From the NCBI GenBank assembly GCA_023423015.1, contig JAFAGE010000438.1, positions 1 to 11,000 of the forward strand: a stretch of DNA of 11,000 bases, read 5' to 3'. Of this stretch, positions 5,733 to 11,000 are shown one piece after another (position 1 is the first letter of the stretch; each line of letters begins with the position of its first letter). The position numbers and the translations under genes were made by a program. The notes beneath the pieces are model-generated. The model was not told the DNA's origin and did not search any database. It was given only the letters and a program-made list of their open reading frames with translations. This DNA comes from Bacteroidota bacterium. GTDB lineage: Bacteria; Bacteroidota; Bacteroidia; Chitinophagales; Chitinophagaceae.

Positions 5733-7859
5733 ATGGCCATTGAGATTGGAAAAGATCAGTTCAGACACGTAAGCTATTTATGGGACGAAAAAACTGCGGC
5801 ATCGTTCGGCGACGACGAAGTCGGGCTGCTGATCTATCGTTCAAATCTCCTTGGTGCCGACCTGAGGCTCACCAACTATGGTGGGGGAAATACTTCGTGT
5901 AAAGTGATGGCGCGTGATCCGCTCACCGGTGAACAAAAAGAAGTAATGTGGGTAAAAGGTTCCGGTGGCGACCTTGGTACACTAAAGAAAAGTGGACTCG
6001 CAGCATTGTATGTCGACAGGCTTCGCAGCCTGGTAAAAGTTTACCGCGGTGTAGAACACGAAGACGAGATGGTGGAATTATTTAACCATTGCATATTCGA
6101 TCTTTCATCGAAGGCGCCATCAATTGATACGCCGCTTCATGGATTTCTGCCTTTTAAACATATTGATCATCTCCATCCTGATGCCGCAATCGCGATTGCC
6201 GCTGCTAAAGATGGAAAGCGTATAACCGAAGAACTGTTTAACGGAACAATCGGTTGGGTCGATTGGCAGCGTCCGGGTTTTGAACTTGGCCTGCAGATGA
6301 AACGTTGCCTCGACGAAAATCCTGGTATTCGTGGAATCATGCTGGGATCGCATGGTTTATTCACGTGGGGTGATACTGCCTATGAATCTTACATCAACAC
6401 CCTCGAAGTCATTGAGCGGTGTGCGCAATACCTTGAAGACAATACAGGCAAAAAACGTCCTGTATTTGGCGGAGAAAAGATGAAGGCATTAGCGCCCGAA
6501 CTGCGTTCGCAGAAGGCGGCAGCTATCGCACCTGTGTTGCGCGGATTTTGTTCTTCAAAAACCCGCATGGTAGGGCACTTTACTGATGATGCAAAAGTGC
6601 TGCAGTTCATCAATTCAAAAGATCTCGACAGATTAGCACCGATGGGTACAAGTTGCCCCGACCATTTTCTTCGCACCAAGATCAGCCCCATGGTTCTTGA
6701 ACTTGATGCGGAACAAAATCTTGATAATGTAGAGGAGCTCAAACAAAAACTGCAACCGCAGTTTGAAGCGTATCGCAAGATGTACGCGGAATATTACGAG
6801 TTGTGCAAACATGCCAATAGTCCCGCAATGCGTGATGCCAATCCTGTTGTTATTATATACAGGGGAGTGGGTATGTTCACGTTTGCAAAGGACAAACAAA
6901 CTGCAAGAGTAGCAAGCGAATTCTACGTAAATGCAATAAATGTGATGCGTGGTGCAGAAGCGATCAGTGAATACACATCACTGCCACGACAGGAAGCGTT
7001 CAATATAGAATACTGGCTTCTGGAAGAAGCTAAATTGCAACGCATGCCAAAACCCAAAGCACTATCCGGCCGTATTGCGCTGGTGACAGGCAGTGGCGGG
7101 GGAATTGGTAAAGCAATTGCAAAGAAGTTTGCAGAGGAAGGTGCTTGTGTGATCATCAACGACGTGAATGAAGAAAGGATAGCACAGGCGACGCAGGAAT
7201 TTATGAAGTTGTACGGCAAGGACAATGTCAGTTCTGCCGCTTTGGATGTTACAAAGGAAAGCAGCGTGGAGAATGCGCTGGTGTCGGCTGTACTTGCGTT
7301 TGGAGGAATAGACCTGGTAGTGAACAATGCCGGAATCAGCATTTCAAAGTCGTTGACCGATCATTCCACTGAAGACTGGGATCGCTTGTATAATATTCTG
7401 GTGAAAGGCCAGTTCCTTGTTTCCAAAGAAGCAGTGAAAGTGATGAAGAAACAGGGAATAGGTGGCGACATCATCAACATCGTATCGAAGAACGCAATAT
7501 TTGCAGGCCCGAATAACAGTGGTTATGGATCAGCAAAAGCTGCACAGGCACATATGAGCCGGCTGCTGGCTGCGGAACTTGGAAGTGATGGAATCCGCGT
7601 AAATACAGTGAATCCTGATGCAGTTATCGCCGACTCCAACATCTGGGCCGGGGGTTGGGCAGAGGGCCGTGCAAAAGCGTACGGAATCAGCGTAGATGAG
7701 CTTCCGCAATTTTATGCAAAACGTACTTTACTCAACGAAACAATACTGCCCGAGGATATTGCCAATGCTTGTTTCGTGTTTGTCAGCGGGTTATTGAATA
7801 AATCGACAGGCAATACGTTAAACGTCGATGGCGGCGTGGCCTCCGCATTCCTGCGTTGA
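5733..7859 (+). CDS. Bifunctional class II aldolase/short-chain dehydrogenase (RhaE-RhaW type)
   Basis: This is a 708-aa fusion. In the characterised family the N-terminal half cleaves L-rhamnulose-1-phosphate to DHAP and L-lactaldehyde, and the C-terminal half oxidises L-lactaldehyde to L-lactate with NAD. The aldolase part (about 1-430) has the phosphate loop NYGGGNTS (48-55), VKGSGGDLGTL (74-84), a candidate zinc site KHIDHLHPD (H146, H148) and GSHGLFTWG (H207). The SDR part (about 445-708) has TGSGGGIGK (452-460), NNAG (531-534), catalytic S585, Y598 and K602 (Y-G-S-A-K), and a final NVDGG. All key residues are present, so both halves should be active. The length is normal for the fused family. 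A substrate other than rhamnulose-1-phosphate (for example fuculose-1-phosphate) cannot be excluded. Isomerase, kinase and permease genes are absent from the window. The GntR gene follows after 80 bp under its own promoter. Confidence 0.92.
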   Translation: MAIEIGKDQFRHVSYLWDEKTAASFGDDEVGLLIYRSNLLGADLRLTNYGGGNTSCKVMARDPLTGEQKEVMWVKGSGGDLGTLKKSGLAALYVDRLRSLVKVYRGVEHEDEMVELFNHCIFDLSSKAPSIDTPLHGFLPFKHIDHLHPDAAIAIAAAKDGKRITEELFNGTIGWVDWQRPGFELGLQMKRCLDENPGIRGIMLGSHGLFTWGDTAYESYINTLEVIERCAQYLEDNTGKKRPVFGGEKMKALAPELRSQKAAAIAPVLRGFCSSKTRMVGHFTDDAKVLQFINSKDLDRLAPMGTSCPDHFLRTKISPMVLELDAEQNLDNVEELKQKLQPQFEAYRKMYAEYYELCKHANSPAMRDANPVVIIYRGVGMFTFAKDKQTARVASEFYVNAINVMRGAEAISEYTSLPRQEAFNIEYWLLEEAKLQRMPKPKALSGRIALVTGSGGGIGKAIAKKFAEEGACVIINDVNEERIAQATQEFMKLYGKDNVSSAALDVTKESSVENALVSAVLAFGGIDLVVNNAGISISKSLTDHSTEDWDRLYNILVKGQFLVSKEAVKVMKKQGIGGDIINIVSKNAIFAGPNNSGYGSAKAAQAHMSRLLAAELGSDGIRVNTVNPDAVIADSNIWAGGWAEGRAKAYGISVDELPQFYAKRTLLNETILPEDIANACFVFVSGLLNKSTGNTLNVDGGVASAFLR

Positions 7860-7887
7860 TAAGCCCCGAAAGCGAGATCCGAAGCAA

Positions 7888-7905
7888 TGTTCATGGCAGA
7901 GAACA
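7888..7905. promoter_or_regulatory. Inverted repeat, possible GntR autoregulatory operator
   Basis: TGTTC (7888-7892) and GAACA (7901-7905) are perfect arms around an 8-bp spacer; outer CAA (7885-7887) and TTG (7907-7909) extend the symmetry with a one-base offset. The right edge touches the -33 TTG of the regulator promoter. The position suits autorepression, but arms this short can occur by chance. Confidence 0.35.
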
Positions 7906-7906
7906 A

Positions 7907-7936
7907 TTGAAGTGCTAACTTGCAGCTCTACTTTTG
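7907..7936 (+). promoter_or_regulatory. Bacteroidota-type promoter of the GntR regulator gene
   Basis: TTG at 7907-7909, a 19-bp spacer, and a perfect TAnnTTTG box (TACTTTTG, 7929-7936) form a good match to the Bacteroidota promoter. The box ends only 3 bp before ATG 7940, so transcription should start at or just after the start codon. The upstream in-frame TTG at 7934 lies inside the box and is unlikely to be a start. Confidence 0.6.
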
Positions 7937-7939
7937 GCA

Positions 7940-8962
7940 ATGGTTAATAAACTCCTGAATATTAATGCTGAGAAGCGCACTCCGATCTATCTCCAGATCG
8001 TTGAGTCGATTACTGATGCCATCCGGCGCGGAAACTATAAGAAAGGCGACCGGATTTATTCCATCAACGAGTTGAGCAATGAATATTTTCTTGCCCGCGA
8101 CACCGTTCAGAAGGCTTATAACATCCTGCACGAAAAGGGAATAATTATTTCGGTTAAAGGGAAAGGTTATTACGTAAATGAAACCAATATCGACGCAACT
8201 TTCCGCGTACTGCTGTTATTCAGTAAAATCAGTAATTATAAGAAACAGATTTATAATGCTTTTGTGAACACTATCGGCAAAAATGCCGTGGTAGACATCA
8301 AGATACACCATTTCAATACCGGCATCTTAAAAGAGCATATTGAAAATCACCTGTTCGACTATGATTATTTTGTAATCATGCCGCACTTTTATGATGATCC
8401 GGCGGAAGCATTAAAGGTGATCAAGACCATTCCAACCGATCAGCTCATCATACTCGATAAGAATATTCCCTATAGCGATCTGAAGTGCGGGGCAGTTTAC
8501 CAGGACTTTCAGAACGACATTGTCGACGCGTTGGAGCAAGGCTTGGATCTGCTGAAGAAGTATGATAAACTTCTGCTTGTATACCCACACAACGAATCGT
8601 ATTCTCCCGACATCCAGATGGGATTCCGGAAATTCTGCATGCAGAATAATTTCAAATTTGAAGTGATTGCAGAAGTGAACGAGAGCACTGAGGTAAAAAG
8701 CGGCGAAGCGTATATCGTAATTGAAGAAAATGATCTCTGCGCCATCATCAAAAAAGCCCGGGCAAACGGATTGGAGATTGGTAAAAACCTCGGCATTGTA
8801 TCATACAACGATAGCCCATTGAAAGAAATACTTCTCGATGGTATTACCGTGATGACTACCGACCACGCAAAGATGGGTGAAACAGCTGCGCGACTCATAC
8901 TTGAAAACAGCAAAGACAAAATCAAAAATCCTTTCGTACTGATCAGACGGAAGAGTCTGTAA
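7940..8962 (+). CDS. GntR-family transcriptional regulator with sugar-binding-like domain
   Basis: This is a 340-aa DNA-binding regulator, counted from ATG 7940. The N-terminal winged helix (about 14-80) is GntR-like: TPIYLQIVESITDAIRRGNYKKGDRI, then the recognition segment SINELSNEYFLARDTVQKAYNIL, then the wing HEKGIIISVKGKGYYV. The remaining part (about 88-335) has the alternating strands and helices of a periplasmic-binding-protein/LacI-type effector domain, for example DYFVIMPHF, DQLIILDKNI, KLLLVYPHN and NLGIVSYNDSPLKEIL. It ends with the MGETAARLILENS helix typical of this fold. This architecture is known from AraR-type sugar regulators. The effector is likely a sugar or sugar phosphate from the pathway of the preceding aldolase/dehydrogenase. 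The final 20 bp overlap the opposing aldehyde dehydrogenase gene. Confidence 0.9.
   Translation: MVNKLLNINAEKRTPIYLQIVESITDAIRRGNYKKGDRIYSINELSNEYFLARDTVQKAYNILHEKGIIISVKGKGYYVNETNIDATFRVLLLFSKISNYKKQIYNAFVNTIGKNAVVDIKIHHFNTGILKEHIENHLFDYDYFVIMPHFYDDPAEALKVIKTIPTDQLIILDKNIPYSDLKCGAVYQDFQNDIVDALEQGLDLLKKYDKLLLVYPHNESYSPDIQMGFRKFCMQNNFKFEVIAEVNESTEVKSGEAYIVIEENDLCAIIKKARANGLEIGKNLGIVSYNDSPLKEILLDGITVMTTDHAKMGETAARLILENSKDKIKNPFVLIRRKSL
8943..8962. other. Tail-to-tail gene overlap containing a small hairpin
   Basis: The last codons of the GntR gene (TAA 8960-8962) and of the aldehyde dehydrogenase gene (TGA on the minus strand, 8943-8945) share these 20 bases. Inside lies CAGAC (8944-8948), the loop GGAAGA, and GTCTG (8955-8959). 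On the + strand an AAGTTTT stretch follows. The 5-bp stem is weak for an intrinsic terminator, and no T tract follows on the minus strand. Confidence 0.5.
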
Positions 8963-10421
8963 GTTTTCCATTCAGTTTTCGCACGATCTTCCTGGGGTTA
9001 TTGTTCTGAAGTTCCGGCGGAAGAAGAAAATCGGGATAATTCTGAAAACAAACTGGTCGCGTAAAACGGTAAATGGACTCAGTGCCTACTGAAGTAAACT
9101 TGCTGTCTGTTGTGGCCGGATACGGCCCACCGTGATTCATAGCTGCAGTAACTTCTACTCCCGTAGGAACTCCGTTGATAATAATACGACCTGCTTTGAG
9201 TTGAAGGTACTCTATCAAGCCAGCATACTCCCGAAGGTCGTCGTCAGTTCCCCATACAGAAGTGGTGATCTGTCCGGGTAATACTTCTGCAATTTTCATC
9301 ATCTCTTCAATTCCGGAAGCAGAAACCTGCAATGATCCCGGGCCGAACATTTCTTCCGATAATTCTTCATCGCCCAGGAATTCAGCGGCAGAGGTGTGAA
9401 AAACATAGGCCGCTGTTTTGTCGTTGCTTCCGTTTGGAGATACCTGCAACAACTTCACTTTTTCTTTTTTCCTGAGTGTTTCTATGCTGCGTGTGAAGTT
9501 TTGCAGTATTCCTTCATTAAGCATTGCTTTTGGTTCGGTGTTCCGGATTTGTGCGGCAAAAAGATCACTGAACTTCCGGGATTTCTGTGCCTCCGGAGTT
9601 ATCATGATCCCGGGTTTTGTACAGAACTGGCCGGCACCAGATGTATTTGAAGTATAGAGTACCTGGGCAAGTTTCTCAGCTTCTTTTTCGAGAATACGGG
9701 GTAAAATGAATACAGGATTGGTGCTTCCCATCTCAGCATAAACAGGAATAGGTTCACTTCTCCTACCGGCTGCATCAAACAAAGCGCGACCTCCCCTGAG
9801 TGATCCTGTAAAGCCAACTGCTTTTATCGCAGGATGCATTACCAATCTTTCGCCCGTTTCGTTTGCCGCTCCATGAACGATGTCAAATATGCCTTCAGGC
9901 AATTTGTTTTTGTTTGCGGCGCTGACAATTATTTCTGCAACAGCATCGGACGTATCGGGGTGTCCGGGATTTACTTTGTACACAACAGGGCAGCCCGCTG
10001 CCTGCGCGGCAACTGTGTCGCCACCAAATACCGAATATGCAAAAGGAAAATTACTGGCTCCGAAAACAGCAACAGGTCCGAGTGCAACCTGCATCTGCCG
10101 CAAATCGGGCCTGGGCAAAGGTTTGCGATCGGGCAAAGCTGTATCAATGATGGCGCGTACCCAGGATCCTTCCGATAGCAGTTCGGCAAACAGGTAACAT
10201 TGGTTTACTGTGCGATCTATTTCTACGTTGAGCCGGTCAGTATCCAGGTTTGTTTCGCGGGCAGCAATCCTGGCGAGTTCGTTTCGCGCGGCATCGATCA
10301 TTTTTCCTGCATCCCGGAGAAAAGCTGCCCGCTGTGCAGCTGGTGTTTTCCGATAAGAAAGGAAAGCAACATTTGCCTTCGATACAATCCGGTCAATATC
10401 TTCAACTGGAGTAGTTTTCAT
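8943..10421 (-). CDS. Aldehyde dehydrogenase, alpha-ketoglutarate-semialdehyde dehydrogenase type
   Basis: This 492-aa enzyme oxidises an aldehyde to an acid with NAD(P). The pattern fits the branch annotated as 2,5-dioxopentanoate (alpha-ketoglutarate semialdehyde) dehydrogenase, which ends non-phosphorylative pentose, sugar-acid and hydroxyproline pathways. Key residues are present: N124 in FGASNFPFAYS, K149 in VVYKVNPGHP, the GFTGS loop (203-207), general base E230 in YAEMGSTNPVF, nucleophile C267 in GAGQFCTKPG, and E357 in SEEMFGP. The length is slightly short of the usual 500-525 aa, but no motif is missing. It is cytoplasmic. It is transcribed towards the GntR gene, overlapping it by 20 bp, and is divergent from the small membrane-protein gene. 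Membership of the GntR regulon is plausible, but no shared operator is visible. Lactaldehyde or glycolaldehyde are alternative substrates. Confidence 0.9.
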   Translation of the reverse strand: MKTTPVEDIDRIVSKANVAFLSYRKTPAAQRAAFLRDAGKMIDAARNELARIAARETNLDTDRLNVEIDRTVNQCYLFAELLSEGSWVRAIIDTALPDRKPLPRPDLRQMQVALGPVAVFGASNFPFAYSVFGGDTVAAQAAGCPVVYKVNPGHPDTSDAVAEIIVSAANKNKLPEGIFDIVHGAANETGERLVMHPAIKAVGFTGSLRGGRALFDAAGRRSEPIPVYAEMGSTNPVFILPRILEKEAEKLAQVLYTSNTSGAGQFCTKPGIMITPEAQKSRKFSDLFAAQIRNTEPKAMLNEGILQNFTRSIETLRKKEKVKLLQVSPNGSNDKTAAYVFHTSAAEFLGDEELSEEMFGPGSLQVSASGIEEMMKIAEVLPGQITTSVWGTDDDLREYAGLIEYLQLKAGRIIINGVPTGVEVTAAMNHGGPYPATTDSKFTSVGTESIYRFTRPVCFQNYPDFLLPPELQNNNPRKIVRKLNGKLTDSSV

Positions 10422-10433
10422 ATCCTCAATTTA

Positions 10434-10441
10434 CAAAGATC
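10434..10441 (-). promoter_or_regulatory. Candidate -7 box of the aldehyde dehydrogenase gene
   Basis: On the minus strand this reads GATCTTTG, one base from TAnnTTTG. It ends 12 bp upstream of the start codon at 10421, so the predicted leader is only a few bases. I see no matching -33 element. Confidence 0.4.
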
Positions 10442-10465
10442 GCAACGGGCCAATAACTATTCCGA

Positions 10466-10473
10466 TACATTTG
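10466..10473 (+). promoter_or_regulatory. -7 box of the small membrane-protein gene
   Basis: TACATTTG is a perfect TAnnTTTG match and ends 4 bp before ATG 10478, the same arrangement as at the GntR gene. No clear -33 TTTG lies 17-23 bp upstream. It supports ATG 10478 as the start and a transcript with almost no leader. Confidence 0.5.
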
Positions 10474-10477
10474 CGTA

Positions 10478-10876
10478 ATGAAGTATTCCCATTATTTCGG
10501 CGTAGGCGCAGCTGTCCTGATGGTAGTATCCTGTTTCCTGAAATGGACCTGGCATCCCGATATCCAACAGTATTTTACTGGCTTCTATTCGCACGAAAAT
10601 ATTTATGGAAAGCCCGGCAAAGCTTTGATCTTTTTTGCTATCGTTGCATCTGTCTTCTACCTCGTTCCCAAACTATGGGCCAAACGTTGGAATTTGCTGG
10701 TGTGTGCGCTGAACCTGGGTTATGCCATAAAAACTTTCATACTTTTTTCCTCTTGTTACCGGGGAATATGTCCCGACAAACATTTCGGAATCTGGTTGAT
10801 GCTTATTTCTTCGTTTGCGATGATGCTGGCTGCCGTGTTGCCGAAGGGGAAGGTGAAAGAAGAAAGTGAAAGGTGA
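10478..10876 (+). CDS. Small four-helix membrane protein of unknown function
   Basis: This is a 132-aa inner-membrane protein with four likely transmembrane segments: about residues 6-22 (YFGVGAAVLMVVSCFL), 48-66 (KALIFFAIVASVFYLVPKL), 71-91 (WNLLVCALNLGYAIKTFILF) and 103-121 (FGIWLMLISSFAMMLAAVL). The loop between helices 1 and 2 is rich in aromatic residues and ends NIYGKPGK; the loop between helices 3 and 4 has two cysteines (C93, C98) in SSCYRGICPDKHFG. The tail is charged (KGKVKEESER). I recall similar short proteins in Chitinophagaceae, all uncharacterised. An overlapping frame starting at 10471 is open over the same span, but it has no consistent hydrophobic pattern, and the -7 box fits the frame chosen here. 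It stands alone, divergent from the aldehyde dehydrogenase and convergent with the gene at the window edge. Confidence 0.82.
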   Translation: MKYSHYFGVGAAVLMVVSCFLKWTWHPDIQQYFTGFYSHENIYGKPGKALIFFAIVASVFYLVPKLWAKRWNLLVCALNLGYAIKTFILFSSCYRGICPDKHFGIWLMLISSFAMMLAAVLPKGKVKEESER

Positions 10877-10906
10877 CAACGAACTTTCCATCCGCTATTT
10901 ACATCT

Positions 10907-11000
10907 TTAAAATATACCTGCCACATAGTAGGCCAATCCGGTCGCTATAAGTCCGGTGATCCAGGTGCGCAGCATGGTTGTCCACGGATTGCTTTGAAAC
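10907..11000 (-). CDS. C-terminal end of a membrane protein (5' part outside window)
   Basis: Read on the minus strand, the frame is open from the window edge to a TAA at 10907-10909 and encodes 30 residues: FQSNPWTTMLRTWITG followed by LIATGLAYYVAGIF. The end is a single hydrophobic helix after an NPW and an Arg, which is how several membrane transporters finish. It resembles the last helix of VIT1/CCC1-type transporters (pattern S-P-W, L-R, then G-x-x-A-x-x-x-Y-x-x-G-x-x-F), but 30 residues are too few to assign a family. It converges on the small membrane-protein gene with a gap of 30 bp and no visible terminator hairpin. Confidence 0.6.
   Translation of the reverse strand, partial: FQSNPWTTMLRTWITGLIATGLAYYVAGIF

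Noticed and set aside
6389..6778. Antisense frames of 129 and 139 codons within the aldolase/dehydrogenase gene (also 6923-7342)
   Set aside because: Ser-rich, low-information translations lying wholly within a strongly supported gene; shadow frames.
7934..7939. TTG 7934 as start of the GntR regulator
   Set aside because: This TTG is part of the perfect -7 box TACTTTTG; ATG 7940 is two codons downstream.
10471..10869. Open frame of 132 codons overlapping the small membrane-protein gene, one frame off
   Set aside because: It starts inside the -7 box, has a mixed Cys/Arg-rich composition without domain pattern, and ends inside the membrane-protein frame, which has clear transmembrane segments and the better start.
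1..11000. Mobile elements, CRISPR arrays, tRNA or rRNA genes, defence systems
   Set aside because: No terminal repeats, transposase or integrase motifs, spaced direct repeats, cloverleaf-like segments or defence-type domains were seen on either strand.

Overview
The window looks like chromosome of a member of the phylum Bacteroidota, probably near the Chitinophagaceae. The evidence is a TonB-dependent receptor with a CarboxypepD_reg-like N-terminal domain, a lipoprotein encoded directly behind it, a GntR regulator fused to a sugar-binding-type domain, weak or absent Shine-Dalgarno sequences, and several start codons that sit just behind Bacteroidota-type -7 promoter boxes (TAnnTTTG). Base composition is moderate and similar throughout. 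I see no rRNA, tRNA, CRISPR array, transposase or integrase. The family-level placement is inference.

Layout. (1) 2-2205, all + strand with short gaps: the 3' end of a DUF4142 gene, a 113-aa Cys/His-rich unknown, an aldo/keto reductase with an intact catalytic tetrad, and a single-domain VOC (glyoxalase/dioxygenase fold) protein. (2) 2226-5146: a TonB-dependent receptor and a lipoprotein 7 bp downstream, very likely one operon. Its promoter carries a 23-bp near-perfect palindrome between the -33 and -7 boxes, which is the strongest regulatory signal in the window. (3) 5147-5569, - strand: a small SET-domain protein whose stop codon directly abuts the lipoprotein stop. (4) 5570-5732: a divergent promoter region with a TATCTTCG box on each strand and an inverted repeat that could be an operator. 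(5) 5733-8962, + strand: a fused class II aldolase/short-chain dehydrogenase of the RhaE-RhaW (rhamnulose-1-phosphate aldolase/lactaldehyde dehydrogenase) type, then a GntR-type regulator with its own promoter. (6) 8943-10421, - strand: an aldehyde dehydrogenase of the alpha-ketoglutarate-semialdehyde dehydrogenase type, whose 3' end overlaps the regulator gene by 20 bp. (7) 10478-10876, + strand: a small predicted four-helix membrane protein, divergent from the dehydrogenase. (8) 10907-11000, - strand: the last 30 codons of an unidentified membrane protein.

How the genes may work together. The aldolase/dehydrogenase, the regulator and the aldehyde dehydrogenase form a plausible deoxysugar or sugar-acid catabolic neighbourhood. 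In the known family the fused enzyme splits L-rhamnulose-1-phosphate to DHAP and L-lactaldehyde and oxidises the latter. No isomerase, kinase or transporter for rhamnose or fucose is present in the window, so the rest of the pathway must lie elsewhere or the substrate differs. The receptor-lipoprotein pair looks like an outer-membrane uptake unit under a dedicated repressor. Metal (for example zinc) uptake is an inference from receptor similarity and the Fur-like shape of the palindrome, not something proved here.

I did not find a clearly new multi-gene defence or mobile system. The observations most worth checking are the receptor operator, the tail-to-tail gene junctions, and start codons that appear to lie at or very near the transcription start.
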